Shown: one piece after another, positions 51,553-60,149 of the stretch
Layout: every line of letters starts with the position of its first letter
How positions within the stretch are numbered: position 1 is the stretch's first letter
NCBI GenBank assembly: GCA_012838225.1
Contig: DUPT01000042.1
Location: 1 to 64,000 of the forward strand
DNA: 64,000 bases
Source: Tissierellia bacterium
Lineage (GTDB): Bacteria > Bacillota > Clostridia > Peptostreptococcales > Acidaminobacteraceae
Reading direction: 5' to 3'
Translations under genes and position numbers: made by a program
Notes under the pieces: model-generated
What the model saw: the letters and a program-made list of their open reading frames with translations, nothing else
Told to the model about the DNA's origin: nothing
Database searches by the model: none

Positions 51553-52488
51553 CTATCCTAGATTTCGAAAAAAGTCGGCGATCGACTGGAACAGTTCGCG
51601 GAAGAACTGAGCGATTTGATCGAGCAGACCGCTGGCTTGGGCCTGATCGACCAGATCTCTGACGCGATCGCTTACCTGGTCAGACAGCTGTTTGAGCTGT
51701 TGTTTGACTTCTGATGCATCGAGTACACCCGATTGCTGATACTTCTCAAAGAAGACCAGCAGGTTGTTGATCTGGACATTGTTGATGATGCTTTGCATAT
51801 TGTATTTGGCCAGAGCGTCATTGATGATCTGTTCAATGTCTTCGCGGGTGGCCAATTGACCGGTCCGCTCCTTCAAATCGGCCAGGGCCTGCTTGATCTC
51901 GATCATCACCTGATCGAAGCGGGCGCTGTCAAACTCTTCGTTGTCAGCGTTTTCCTGATTGATCTGATTGACCGTCTCAAGCTCGTCTTGACCCACCTGC
52001 ATCCGCTCGCTGTCAAGCTCTTCGCCATTGACCTCGAAGGCTTTATAGATCCCGGTCAGGGCTGACTCGCCCGTCACCTGAAAGATCGAGCCGATCGAGA
52101 TGTCGACGTCCTTGACGCCGGCGGTGATGGCGGCGTTTTGGTATTGTTCCGGGGTGATCTGGGTGATATTCTCCGGTGTCAGCACCGTGATATGGAGGCC
52201 GTAGCCTTCATTTTTCTTCGTGACAAGGGCAGATGAGAAGAGCGAGGAATCGACCGGATCGCCTCCGATGTATCGCCGCATATCCTCTGCCATGATCCGG
52301 ACAGGATTTACATTGTCCAGATGGCTGATTTTTAGCAGTTGGGCCGTCTCTTGGACCTGGCTCTCACTTAAGCCGGCACCGTAAACATAAGTCGGCTTGC
52401 CCCACTTTTCATCGATCACGTCTGTTGCAAAGGAGATCGAACCGATCAGTAGCAGTCCGATCAGCAGCAGACTAAACAGTTTCTTCAC
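51553..52488 (-). CDS. Secreted DUF1002 protein
   Basis: 311 residues. Signal peptide VKKLFSLLLIGLLLIGSISFA, then a domain with YGAGLSESQVQETAQLL, RYIGG, NEGYGLHITVLTPENIT and AAITAGVKDVDISIGS, matching the DUF1002 family of Bacillota. The last about 120 residues are charged helical/coiled coil (LKERTGQLATREDIEQIIND) and end in FRELFQSIADFFRNLG, an amphipathic helix. GTG 52488 follows AGGAG at five bases; a TTG 15 bases upstream lacks a ribosome site. Function unknown; 12 bases before the YpfJ gene, so both are secreted or envelope proteins. Confidence 0.88.
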   Translation of the reverse strand: MKKLFSLLLIGLLLIGSISFATDVIDEKWGKPTYVYGAGLSESQVQETAQLLKISHLDNVNPVRIMAEDMRRYIGGDPVDSSLFSSALVTKKNEGYGLHITVLTPENITQITPEQYQNAAITAGVKDVDISIGSIFQVTGESALTGIYKAFEVNGEELDSERMQVGQDELETVNQINQENADNEEFDSARFDQVMIEIKQALADLKERTGQLATREDIEQIINDALAKYNMQSIINNVQINNLLVFFEKYQQSGVLDASEVKQQLKQLSDQVSDRVRDLVDQAQASGLLDQIAQFFRELFQSIADFFRNLG

Positions 52489-52496
52489 TTGGACTC

Positions 52497-52703
52497 CTAA
52501 CAACCTTTGTCTTTGAGCTCCTCGCCCAGTTCGGTCCGGACGATCTCAGCCGATACCTGCTTCCGATTGTCCTTCATGACATCGGTCTTGCGCTCGGGAG
52601 TATCCTTATCCACTTGGTCATGCTCGATATAGTCTTCAGCATCCTTGATCTTTTTGTTTTCGTGATCTACCGGATCAACGGTATTCTTTCGCTTGTCTTC
52701 CAT
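52497..52703 (-). CDS. Small hydrophilic protein, alternative internal start
   Basis: 68 residues starting at ATG 52703, preceded by AAGGGAGGTAACA. Composition is almost entirely charged (Asp, Glu, Lys) with Val and Thr, no membrane segment, one Cys at the extreme C-terminus. Not recognised. It is in frame with elaA with no intervening stop. Expression as a free protein is inferred from the ribosome site; it lies eight bases before the DUF1002 start. Confidence 0.6.
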   Translation of the reverse strand: MEDKRKNTVDPVDHENKKIKDAEDYIEHDQVDKDTPERKTDVMKDNRKQVSAEIVRTELGEELKDKGC

Positions 52704-53168
52704 TGTTACCTCCCTTAGGTTTTTCGTCTCATTTATGCCCAACACCGGGCCGTGATAAACCATGTCTTGGTGTGGGATATCATCTTCGAGATAGACCTCC
52801 GATGTCCGAATGAAGCCCATTCGGCGATAGAAGCCATCAAGATACTCCTGGGCACTGATGAGGATCGGTTTATCATAGCGCTGAGCCAAGGCAATGCTTC
52901 GGCTCACTAACTCTTTACCCAATCCGGTGCCTCGAAGCTCACTTGGGACGACGATCCGTCCGATCTTTACGCTCTCAGCCTCCGGATACAGCCTGGCATA
53001 GGCGATGATCCGATCCGTTCGATAGAATAGATGGATCGCCGTCAGGTCGGTCTCGTCGATATCGGGATAGGCACAGGCCTGCTCGACGACAAAGACTTGT
53101 GAGCGCAGCCGGTAGATCTCATACAGCTCCCTCGTCGACAGCTCCTCAAAATGCTTCACGTACCACAT
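52497..53168 (-). CDS. elaA: ElaA-family acetyltransferase with in-frame hydrophilic C-terminal extension
   Basis: 223 codons. Residues 1-155 form a complete ElaA GNAT enzyme: YEIYRLRSQVFVVEQACAYPDIDETDL in two segments, VKIGRIVVPSELRGTGLGKEL with the acetyl-CoA loop, and ISAQEYLDGFYRRMGF; E. coli ElaA is 153 residues. Residues 156-223 are a very polar, charged tail whose first residue is an ATG with a textbook AAGGGAGG ribosome site, so the tail may be a separate gene (see next entry). Removing one A from an A5 run would give a TAA directly before that site. ATG 53168 has GGGAGG upstream. Confidence 0.85.
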   Translation of the reverse strand: MWYVKHFEELSTRELYEIYRLRSQVFVVEQACAYPDIDETDLTAIHLFYRTDRIIAYARLYPEAESVKIGRIVVPSELRGTGLGKELVSRSIALAQRYDKPILISAQEYLDGFYRRMGFIRTSEVYLEDDIPHQDMVYHGPVLGINETKNLREVTMEDKRKNTVDPVDHENKKIKDAEDYIEHDQVDKDTPERKTDVMKDNRKQVSAEIVRTELGEELKDKGC

Positions 53169-53198
53169 GGTTCACCTCCCAGTTTTTGTACCCAAAAA

Positions 53199-53214
53199 GG
53201 GGTCATTTGACCCC
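53199..53214 (-). terminator. Terminator after the Feo operon
   Basis: GGGGTC (53199-53204) pairs with GACCCC (53209-53214), loop ATTT; on the minus strand it is followed by TTTTTGGG. Confidence 0.75.
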
Positions 53215-53229
53215 CCTTGTTGACTTTTT

Positions 53230-53391
53230 CTATTTTGGATCTTTCTTGAGGGTGATCGTGACCGGTTGCATCGCCTGACAGTTTCTGGTGCAACCGCCGC
53301 AGCGGGTGCTCTTAAGATCTCGCCAGGCTTTTCGTCCAGCGATGATGAGCAGGCTGAGGCTTATAAGAATGACGATCAGATTAATCAGCAT
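53230..53391 (-). CDS. FeoB-associated Cys-rich membrane protein
   Basis: 53 residues: one membrane helix (LINLIVILISLSLLIIAG) then a cytosolic CGGCTRNCQ motif and a basic tail. This is the small Cys-rich partner found after feoB in many Bacillota, thought to bind iron or an Fe-S cluster and assist the transporter. The ATG 53391 overlaps the feoB stop by 11 bases and follows CAGGAGGCCG. Too short for standard gene callers at a 60-residue cutoff. Confidence 0.9.
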   Translation of the reverse strand: MLINLIVILISLSLLIIAGRKAWRDLKSTRCGGCTRNCQAMQPVTITLKKDPK

Positions 53392-55291
53392 GAGTCGGCC
53401 TCCTGTTTATCATATAGACGATGATAACAACGTAGACGATGAGGATGATCAGCGCGATCCACCAGCTGGCTAGCAGCTGTCGATAGACGATCAGGCTGCC
53501 CAGCTGCGAGACGATCATGGCCATCAGATAGCCGACCGACAGCTGAAAAATAAGCGTTCGCCAGACCCACCGGGGCTCTCGCAGTTCTTTTTTCAGCGCC
53601 GCGATGGCAGCGACACAGGGCGGTGTGAACAGGTTTAGCAGCAGGTAGGCATAGGCTGTCACCGGATTGAAATAGTCCGCCAGGATGCCGGTCCCCAAGG
53701 CCTCCGAAGAGCCGGCCGCCAGCAAGACCGCCAGCGTCCCGACCACATTTTCCTTGGCGATAAAGCCGGTCAACAGGGCCGTCACCAGTTGCCAGCCGGC
53801 CAGGCCCAAAGGAATGAGTAAAAAGCTCAGCCGACCACTCAGCATCGCTAGAAACGAAGTCGACGGATCGTCGGTCAGACCGGAGAAATCAAACGCCTGC
53901 AGGATCCAGATCAGCACGCTCATGACAAAGATGATGGTACTGGCCTTATAGACGAAGGCCTTGGCCTGATCCCACATCCGCCCCAGCGCCTGGCTAAACG
54001 ATGGCAACCGATACTCCGGCAGCTCCACGATAAAGTGGCTCTCATCGGTATTTCGAAAGATTTTTTTCAGCAGCAGCCCGCCCAAAACAATGATCACGAT
54101 GGCTAGGACATAGGTGCTGGGGCCGACCCAGCTCGATCGGGGAAAGAAGGCCACACTGATCAAAGCGATCACCGGCAGCTTGGCCGAGCAGGGCACAAAC
54201 GGCGTCAGCATGGCCGTGATGCGTCGCTGATCGACATTCTCGATCGTTCGAGTCGCCATCACGCCCGGGACCGCGCAGCCGCTGCCGACGATCATCGGGA
54301 TGATGGATTTACCGGAGAGACCGATCCGTTTGAAATACTTATCCATCAGGACCGCTACCCGTGACATATAGCCCGAGTCCTCGAGCAGTGATAATAAAAA
54401 GAACAAGAGCATGATGATCGGGATAAAGCCCAGCACCGCTCCGACGCCGCCGATCACAGCCTGATTCAAAAAGCTCCCCAGGACCGGGCTCAGGCCATAG
54501 CGGTTCATCAGGATCTCGACAAAGAGCGGCGCCATTTCGCCAAACAGCCGCTCATTGATCCAGTCCGATAATCGGCCGCCCAAGCCCTCGATGGCAAAGG
54601 CATAGACCGCCCACATGATGAGAAAGAAGCTGATCAGTCCGATGATGGGATGGATGAAGAAGCGGTCTAAGCGATCACTCAGCGTCTGCTTGAGCGGGTC
54701 ATGCGACCGGATCATCGATCGATCGATCAATTCATCGATCATCCTTCGCCGCTCCTCGTCATGGAGCGGCTCGGTGATGGCTCGGCTCGTTCCGGCCTGC
54801 GCCTTGGCCGAGCGGATCAGATCATCGAGCCCGATGGCCTTCGAGGCCTGGATCGGAACGATCGGCACGCCCAGTTCACGGCTTAAAAAAGCCAGGTCGA
54901 CCTCATCGCCGCGCTGCTTTAGGATATCGGCCTTATTGAGGGCGATCACTATCGGTCGGCCGATCTCAAGCAGTTGGGTCGCAAAAAAAAGACTGCGGGA
55001 CAGATTGGCCCCGTCAGCGATATTGATGATGACATCATAGCTTTGGCCGAGGATGGCTTGGCGGGCCAAGGCCTCTTCCGGTGAATAGGGTGAAATGGAA
55101 TACGTACCGGGCAGATCGAACACGTCGACGTCCTTGGCAGTGTAGCGCTTACGCATTCGAGCAAAGATCGGTTCGACGGTGACGCCGGCCCAGTTGCCCA
55201 CCTGTTCATTCGAGCCGGTCAGTTTATTAAACAGCGTTGTCTTGCCGGAGTTGGGATTACCGGTCAACGCGATTCGAAGCGGTTGATTCAT
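53381..55291 (-). CDS. feoB: Ferrous iron transporter B
   Basis: 636 residues. N-terminal G domain with GNPNSGKTTLFNKL (G1), a VTVEP switch (G2), DLPGTYS (G3) and NKADIL (G4); then a membrane domain of about eight or more helices with Gate motifs such as GSGCAVPGVMATRT and PFVPCSAKLPV. Imports Fe(II). ATG 55291 lies 46 bases after feoA. Slightly shorter than E. coli FeoB (773), as in other Bacillota. Under the Fur-type box upstream of feoA. Confidence 0.97.
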   Translation of the reverse strand: MNQPLRIALTGNPNSGKTTLFNKLTGSNEQVGNWAGVTVEPIFARMRKRYTAKDVDVFDLPGTYSISPYSPEEALARQAILGQSYDVIINIADGANLSRSLFFATQLLEIGRPIVIALNKADILKQRGDEVDLAFLSRELGVPIVPIQASKAIGLDDLIRSAKAQAGTSRAITEPLHDEERRRMIDELIDRSMIRSHDPLKQTLSDRLDRFFIHPIIGLISFFLIMWAVYAFAIEGLGGRLSDWINERLFGEMAPLFVEILMNRYGLSPVLGSFLNQAVIGGVGAVLGFIPIIMLLFFLLSLLEDSGYMSRVAVLMDKYFKRIGLSGKSIIPMIVGSGCAVPGVMATRTIENVDQRRITAMLTPFVPCSAKLPVIALISVAFFPRSSWVGPSTYVLAIVIIVLGGLLLKKIFRNTDESHFIVELPEYRLPSFSQALGRMWDQAKAFVYKASTIIFVMSVLIWILQAFDFSGLTDDPSTSFLAMLSGRLSFLLIPLGLAGWQLVTALLTGFIAKENVVGTLAVLLAAGSSEALGTGILADYFNPVTAYAYLLLNLFTPPCVAAIAALKKELREPRWVWRTLIFQLSVGYLMAMIVSQLGSLIVYRQLLASWWIALIILIVYVVIIVYMINRRPTHAD

Positions 55292-55337
55292 TGAGCCTAC
55301 TTTCGATGAAAAACACCTACCGGGGCGATCGCCGGAG

Positions 55338-55577
55338 CTAGCCGAGTCGGCCGTGACGCTGCGGGGCGATCAATTCGATCTTTCCGGCCAAACTCTTATC
55401 CAGCGCATAGCGCGAGTCTTTGATGCCGACAATATAATTGCCGCCCAGGACCGAGATCAGGGCAAGCTGATCGCCCTCGGCACAGCCCAGGCTGAACAGG
55501 AATCGTTTGATTTTATCATCACCGTGGATCTTTTTGATGACCCCGGTGGTACCGCTGTGACAGGTCGATAAAAGCAT
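55338..55577 (-). CDS. feoA: Ferrous iron transport protein A
   Basis: 79-residue SH3-like FeoA. Segments IKRFLFSLGCAEGDQLALIS and GGNYIVGIKDSRYALD match the family. Binds FeoB and is needed for Fe(II) uptake. ATG 55577 with GGGAGGTGCC. First gene of the operon feoA-feoB-Cys-rich protein, following a promoter and a Fur-like dyad. Confidence 0.93.
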   Translation of the reverse strand: MLLSTCHSGTTGVIKKIHGDDKIKRFLFSLGCAEGDQLALISVLGGNYIVGIKDSRYALDKSLAGKIELIAPQRHGRLG

Positions 55578-55590
55578 GGCACCTCCCAGT

Positions 55591-55645
55591 TGAGAATCAT
55601 TTTCATTTGCTCTTAAAGTCTACCACTCTACTAGGGATTCGTCAA
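55591..55645 (-). promoter_or_regulatory. feoA promoter with Fur-type box
   Basis: On the minus strand TTGACG (55640-55645), 17 bases, TAGACT (55617-55622). Just downstream, 55591-55605 is TGAGAATCATTTTCA, a 7-1-7 dyad differing from the Fur consensus TGATAATNATTATCA at two positions. Iron-loaded Fur would block the promoter. Confidence 0.8.
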
Positions 55646-55662
55646 TAAGACCGGGCACAAAA

Positions 55663-55684
55663 AAAGGACCATTTCTGGTCCTTT
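55663..55684 (-). terminator. Terminator after etfA
   Basis: AAAGGACCA (55663-55671) pairs with TGGTCCTTT (55676-55684), followed on the minus strand by seven T. Confidence 0.88.
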
Positions 55685-55693
55685 GACAGCCGC

Positions 55694-56710
55694 TTATTTG
55701 GCGACGTTTTTCGCTTTTTCTTCCTCTAAGAGCTTGACCAGCTCCGGAATGACGGCGTTTAGATCACCGACGATGCCGAGGTCGGCCGTTTGGAACATCG
55801 GGGCTTCGGGGTTTCGATTGATGGCAACGATAAACTCCGACTCCTCCATCCCGGCCAGGTGCTGGATGGCGCCCGAGATACCGAGGGCGAAGTAAACATC
55901 GGGTCGGACGGTCTTACCGGTTTGACCGACCTGGCGTTCCTTCGGCAGCCAACCGGCATCGATCGTGGCCCGGCTACCGGAGATGGTACCGCCAACGACC
56001 TTGGCCAGTGATTCGAGCAGCGGCAGGTTTTGGGTGCCGCCGATACCGCGACCGGCTGAGACCAGGATATGCGCATCCTCGATCTTGACCATCTTCTTGG
56101 TCTCGACCGATTCCTCCAGGATCTCGACCGCGAAGGCTTCGTCTCTCAGCTCGAGCTCGACCTCGATGATCTCGGCCTGACGGCTCTTATCGGCTTCGAT
56201 CTTTCGCATGACACCGGGGCGAACGGTCGACATCTGAGGCCGATGGCCTTGGCAGATGATGGTGGCCATGATATTGCCCCCAAAGGCCGGCCGGGTCATC
56301 AGCAGAAGCTTCGTTTCGTCTTCGATATCGAGTCCGGTACAGTCGGCAGTCAGTCCGGTATGGACCCGAGCCGATACGCGCGGTGCTAGATCACGTCCGA
56401 TCGAGGTGGCCCCGAACAAGACGATCTCCGGTTTGGTCTGTTCGACCGCTTGGGTGACGGCGTGGACATAGGGTTCGGTCAGGTATTTCTCCAACCGATC
56501 ATCCTCAGCGATCAACACCTTGTCGGCGCCGTAGGAGGCCAACCGATCGGCCAGCGGACGGACGTCTTTTCCGACGACGACCGCACTGACGAAGGTATCC
56601 AGCTTGTCAGCCAGACGGGTCGCCTCACCGAGCAGTTCAAGTGAGACGTTTTGGATATGGTTGTCACGTTGTTCCACAAACACCATGACCCCTTTATATT
56701 GGTCTAACAT
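55694..56710 (-). CDS. etfA: Electron transfer flavoprotein alpha subunit
   Basis: 338 residues. C-terminal FAD-binding domain with SAGRGIGGTQNLPLLESLAKVVGG (two segments), GSRATIDAGWLPKERQVGQTG and YFALGISGAIQHLAGM, the EtfA signature. Together with EtfB and Bcd it would form the Clostridium-type complex that couples crotonyl-CoA reduction with ferredoxin reduction by electron bifurcation; whether this one bifurcates is inferred from gene order only. ATG 56710 after AGGAGG, nine bases from etfB. Confidence 0.96.
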   Translation of the reverse strand: MLDQYKGVMVFVEQRDNHIQNVSLELLGEATRLADKLDTFVSAVVVGKDVRPLADRLASYGADKVLIAEDDRLEKYLTEPYVHAVTQAVEQTKPEIVLFGATSIGRDLAPRVSARVHTGLTADCTGLDIEDETKLLLMTRPAFGGNIMATIICQGHRPQMSTVRPGVMRKIEADKSRQAEIIEVELELRDEAFAVEILEESVETKKMVKIEDAHILVSAGRGIGGTQNLPLLESLAKVVGGTISGSRATIDAGWLPKERQVGQTGKTVRPDVYFALGISGAIQHLAGMEESEFIVAINRNPEAPMFQTADLGIVGDLNAVIPELVKLLEEEKAKNVAK

Positions 56711-56719
56711 GGTCTCCTC

Positions 56720-57508
56720 CTAAATGATGAAGCGTTCTTTGAGGGCATCAAAGATGATCTGAGCACCCTCTTTGGCAGTGACATCGAATACCTTACCGGC
56801 GGTTTTGGCGCCCTTGGTAAAGCTCTTCTTGACCCGGGTGGGTGAACCGCTGAGGCCAAGGTTGGCCGGATCGACCTCGATCTGATCGGCCGTTTTATAG
56901 GTGATGGTGTCTTCATTGTTATAGGCATCAAACACGCGGGAGATCCGCATATATCGCGGCTCATTCATCCCGCCGAGCGTCGTGATCAAGCAGGGGAATT
57001 TGACCTTGAGCAGCTGATATCGGTCCTCGAACTGACGGCGCAGCACGATGTGATCCGCCGTGACTTCCTCGATCTTTTCGACATAGCTGACACTCGGGAT
57101 ATGCAGGTGTTCTGCGATCTGCGGCCCGACCTGAGCGGTATCGCCATCGATGGCCTGACGGCCGGCAATGATCAGGTCGTAGTCGAGTCCCTTGATGGCT
57201 CCGGCCAAGGCGCTCGATGTCGCCCAGGTATCGGCCCCGGCAAAGGCTCTATCGGTCAACAGGATCGTCTCATCCGCCCCCATGGCATAGGCTTCACGCA
57301 GGGCTTCGGTCGCCTGCTGGGGTCCCATGCTTAAGACGGTGACCTTGGCCCCGTACTCGTCCTTTAGCTTGATGGCTTCCTCCAGTCCGGCCAGATCGTC
57401 GGGATTGATGATACTGGGAACCCCTTCACGGATCAGGGTGCCGGTCTTGGGATCGAGCCGCACTTCAGTCGTATCGGGCACTTGTTTTATGCAAACGATA
57501 ATATTCAT
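56720..57508 (-). CDS. etfB: Electron transfer flavoprotein beta subunit
   Basis: 262 residues. Starts NIIVCIKQVPDT; contains RQAIDGDTAQVGPQIAEHL and TLGGMNEPRYMRI, typical EtfB motifs. In the Bcd-Etf complex this subunit carries the bifurcating FAD that takes electrons from NADH. ATG 57508 after GGAGG, nine bases after bcd. Same operon as bcd and etfA in the clostridial order bcd-etfB-etfA. Confidence 0.97.
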   Translation of the reverse strand: MNIIVCIKQVPDTTEVRLDPKTGTLIREGVPSIINPDDLAGLEEAIKLKDEYGAKVTVLSMGPQQATEALREAYAMGADETILLTDRAFAGADTWATSSALAGAIKGLDYDLIIAGRQAIDGDTAQVGPQIAEHLHIPSVSYVEKIEEVTADHIVLRRQFEDRYQLLKVKFPCLITTLGGMNEPRYMRISRVFDAYNNEDTITYKTADQIEVDPANLGLSGSPTRVKKSFTKGAKTAGKVFDVTAKEGAQIIFDALKERFII

Positions 57509-57517
57509 CGGTTCCTC

Positions 57518-58657
57518 CTATCGCAGCAAGGCCGCCGAGATGACCATACGTTGGACCTCACTGGTTCCTTCGTAGATCTCGGTGATCTTGGCATCGCGCA
57601 TCATGCGCTCGACCGGATAGTCACGGGTATAGCCGTAGCCGCCGTAGAGCTGAACGCATTTGGTGGTGACTTTCATCGCCGTCTCCGAGGCAAACAGCTT
57701 GGCGTGCGCTGCGGCTACGCCATAGGGCTGACCATTGTCCTCGAGCCAGGCAGCTTTATAGACCAACAGCCGAGCCGCCTCGACCATATTGGAGAGATCG
57801 GCCAGCACGAATTGCGTGTTTTGGAAGGCCGACAGCGGTCGATTGAACTGCTTTCTTTCCTTGACGTATTGGGTCGTGACATCCAAGGCGCCTTGAGCGA
57901 TCCCCAGCGCCTGGGCAGCGATCCCGATCCGGCCGCCATCGAGCGTATGCATGGCGATCTTAAAGCCTTGGCCCTCGCGGCCGAGCAGGTTTTCCTTCGG
58001 GATGCGGCAGTCTTCAAAGATCAGCTCACACGTGGCCGAGCCTCGGATGCCCATCTTCTTTTCAAACGGACCGAAGGAGAAGCCGGGGGTGCCTTTTTCG
58101 ACCACGAACGCACTGATACCGCGGTTGCCCTGCGACTTATCAGTCATCGCGAATATGACATAGATGTCGGCTACATTGCCGTTGGTGATAAAGATTTTCG
58201 AGCCGTTTAGGATATACTCATCACCGTCTAGCACAGCCGTCGTCTGCTGCTGGGATGAGTCCGTACCGGCATTGGGTTCGGTCAGACCGAACGCACCGAT
58301 TTTTTCGCCCGAGGCGATCGGAACCAAAAACTTCTGCTTCTGCTCTTCCGTGCCCCAGTGATTGATCGGAGCCACACACAGGCTGGTGTGAGCCGATAGG
58401 ATGACTCCGGTCGTTCCGCAAGCTTTGGACAGTTCTTCAACTGCCAGTATGTAGGCCAGATTATCGCCGCCTGCGCCGCCGTATTCCTTCGCGATCGGGA
58501 TGCCCATCATCTCCATTTCCGCCATCTTTTTGACGGTTTCATGGGGGAATCTTTCCTCTTCGTCGATTTCAGCGGCCAGGGGTTGTACTTCTTTTTGCGC
58601 GAAGTCAGCGTAGAGTTTTTTCAGCATGACATGCGCAGGATCCAGTCCAAATTCCAA
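57518..58657 (-). CDS. bcd: Short-chain acyl-CoA (butyryl-CoA) dehydrogenase
   Basis: 379 residues. Acyl-CoA dehydrogenase fold with GAFGLTEPNAGTDSS (FAD/substrate loop), FITNGNVADIYVIFA, CVQLYGGYGYTRDYPVERM, and catalytic Glu in ITEIYEGTSEVQ. Adjacent to etfBA, so it probably reduces crotonyl-CoA to butyryl-CoA. The thl, crt and hbd genes of the same pathway are not here. The start is TTG 58657 after AAGGAGGGACC. A Rex-like operator overlaps the promoter. Confidence 0.95.
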   Translation of the reverse strand: MEFGLDPAHVMLKKLYADFAQKEVQPLAAEIDEEERFPHETVKKMAEMEMMGIPIAKEYGGAGGDNLAYILAVEELSKACGTTGVILSAHTSLCVAPINHWGTEEQKQKFLVPIASGEKIGAFGLTEPNAGTDSSQQQTTAVLDGDEYILNGSKIFITNGNVADIYVIFAMTDKSQGNRGISAFVVEKGTPGFSFGPFEKKMGIRGSATCELIFEDCRIPKENLLGREGQGFKIAMHTLDGGRIGIAAQALGIAQGALDVTTQYVKERKQFNRPLSAFQNTQFVLADLSNMVEAARLLVYKAAWLEDNGQPYGVAAAHAKLFASETAMKVTTKCVQLYGGYGYTRDYPVERMMRDAKITEIYEGTSEVQRMVISAALLR

Positions 58658-58692
58658 TTGGTCCCTCCTTATAGATTTGATACAATCTTCTA

Positions 58693-58726
58693 GTTAAAAT
58701 CTTAACACATAATAAATGAAATGCAA
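58693..58726 (-). promoter_or_regulatory. bcd promoter with Rex-type operator
   Basis: Minus strand: TTGCAT (58721-58726), 16 bases, TAAGAT (58699-58704). Over the -10 lies GTTAA-N4-TTAAC (58693-58706), a perfect dyad that matches the core of the Rex consensus TTGTTAANNNNTTAACAA. NADH/NAD+-responsive Rex controls butyrate genes in Clostridia. Confidence 0.75.
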
Positions 58727-58806
58727 TTGAAAACCGGTCAAGTTTCACCGGCGGCCCTTACCAAAATGTTTGTCGTCTATAACAAATAATTATAGAACCA
58801 CTAACA

Positions 58807-58833
58807 AAGGATAGTTCGCTTCGAACTATCCTT
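58807..58833 (-). terminator. Terminator after the DUF2500-like gene
   Basis: 12-bp stem AAGGATAGTTCG (58807-58818) with CGAACTATCCTT (58822-58833); loop CTT; minus strand continues TGTTAG, a weak T run. Confidence 0.75.
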
Positions 58834-58844
58834 GCTGGCTTGAT

Positions 58845-59267
58845 TCACTGATTGTTTGCGATCTCCTGGCCACGTGATACGACGACATCGGGCTTGAAAT
58901 CCTTGAACCAGGTGCCCTGGGTCGAGAGCTCTCCCACCTCACCCTCGTGATAACGGTTATACTCTTCTTCCTGAACATCATACTCATGCAGGCTGCCGTC
59001 TTGGCGGCGAAAGCGCAGGACATGATAGATGCTAGCGGTCGGATTGAGCTTGGGATCCTTATCGGGGTTTTTATGCCCCTTGACCTCGACTCGTTTGGCC
59101 AAGAGCTTGGCCCGGTTTGTCACGATCGGCTGCTTCATATTCCGGCGATACTCGGCATTGATCCGAAGATAGGTGATAACACCCAGGATAGCGATCCCGA
59201 TAAAGAAAAAGGTCACGACCTTGGGGATCAGGCTCATCGAATGGTTGGCTTGCAGCAGGTAGATCAT
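58845..59267 (-). CDS. DUF2500-like membrane-anchored protein
   Basis: 140 residues. One membrane helix (VVTFFFIGIAILGVITYL), then a beta-rich domain with AKRVEVKGH, YHVLRFRRQDGSLHEYDV, EEEYNRYHEGEVGELSTQGTWF in two parts, resembling DUF2500 proteins. Function unknown. ATG 59267 overlaps the SpxH-like gene stop by four bases and has GGGAGGACCA upstream. Confidence 0.8.
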   Translation of the reverse strand: MIYLLQANHSMSLIPKVVTFFFIGIAILGVITYLRINAEYRRNMKQPIVTNRAKLLAKRVEVKGHKNPDKDPKLNPTASIYHVLRFRRQDGSLHEYDVQEEEYNRYHEGEVGELSTQGTWFKDFKPDVVVSRGQEIANNQ

Positions 59268-60145
59268 TGGTCCTCCCTCCAGTGCAGATAGTAGCCGTCG
59301 TAGAACTCGACCAGCTCCGCCCGCTCATCAGCCTGTTGTTTGATAAAATCATCGACCTCAGCCGGTGCCAGATCATACAGGATCTCGAGCTCCCGGTAGT
59401 AGAGCCGAGTGTGCTCTTGGAGCAATTCCATTAGCGGCGGCATCCTTCGCGGCTCATGATCTGTCAGATAGCGTTTGAGGGTCGCCTCCAGCGTAGCATA
59501 ATCGACCGATCCGATCAGTACCTCGTACTCATCCTCGGTCCCGATCATCAGTGTCGGAAAGGCTCGGACTCCCATGGCTCCGGTGGTATGAAGATCCTTC
59601 TTCAGAAGAAGACTGCCCTCGTCCGATTCGGCTCGGCGCAACAACTCCTCAGCGTCAAAGCCCATCTCCTCGGCGATGCCCATCAGCACCTCCGGACGGG
59701 AGATGTTTTCATCAAACACAAAGACGGCTTCTCGAATCCGTCTTAAAAAGCGGTGCTTCTTATCAGGATACATCTCCTCAGCCATATTGAAGACCTTGGA
59801 GGCCGGATAGGAGCTGGCGATCGGATCACGCAGCCAGACCGAGCCATTGATCGGCATATGGGTCTGAAGTGACACCTCGCGCCAATGCGAATAGACATCG
59901 CCCGCCTGGGAGATATTGTTGGCGGCATCACCGAAGTCATCCCATTTCTCGAGCATCCCGCCCATGATGACGGTATAGTCGATCCGGTCCCCGTACTTCA
60001 GCAGAAGCTTCGAGATGATCGGCTCCATCACAAAGCAGTGCGAGCAGATGGGGTCGGTGAAATAATAGATCTGGACATGGCCATCGGTGAGGTTCGATTT
60101 ATCCACCCCGATGATTTTGGATACGGTTCGTCGAAATAAGTTCAT
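59264..60145 (-). CDS. DsbA-like thioredoxin-fold protein, SpxH/YjbH type
   Basis: 293 residues. Thioredoxin-fold start YYFTDPICSHCFVMEPII with a CxxC (Cys-Ser-His-Cys) pair; helical insertion; VRAFPTLMIG with the cis-proline; about 50 residues of C-terminal helix. Length and layout fit the ClpXP adaptor SpxH (YjbH), which delivers the stress regulator Spx for degradation; a general DsbA/FrnE-type oxidoreductase is the alternative. No signal peptide, so cytosolic. ATG 60145 with a GTAG-type weak ribosome site, four bases after the YdcF gene. Confidence 0.85.
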   Translation of the reverse strand: MNLFRRTVSKIIGVDKSNLTDGHVQIYYFTDPICSHCFVMEPIISKLLLKYGDRIDYTVIMGGMLEKWDDFGDAANNISQAGDVYSHWREVSLQTHMPINGSVWLRDPIASSYPASKVFNMAEEMYPDKKHRFLRRIREAVFVFDENISRPEVLMGIAEEMGFDAEELLRRAESDEGSLLLKKDLHTTGAMGVRAFPTLMIGTEDEYEVLIGSVDYATLEATLKRYLTDHEPRRMPPLMELLQEHTRLYYRELEILYDLAPAEVDDFIKQQADERAELVEFYDGYYLHWREDQ

Positions 60146-60149
60146 TCTG

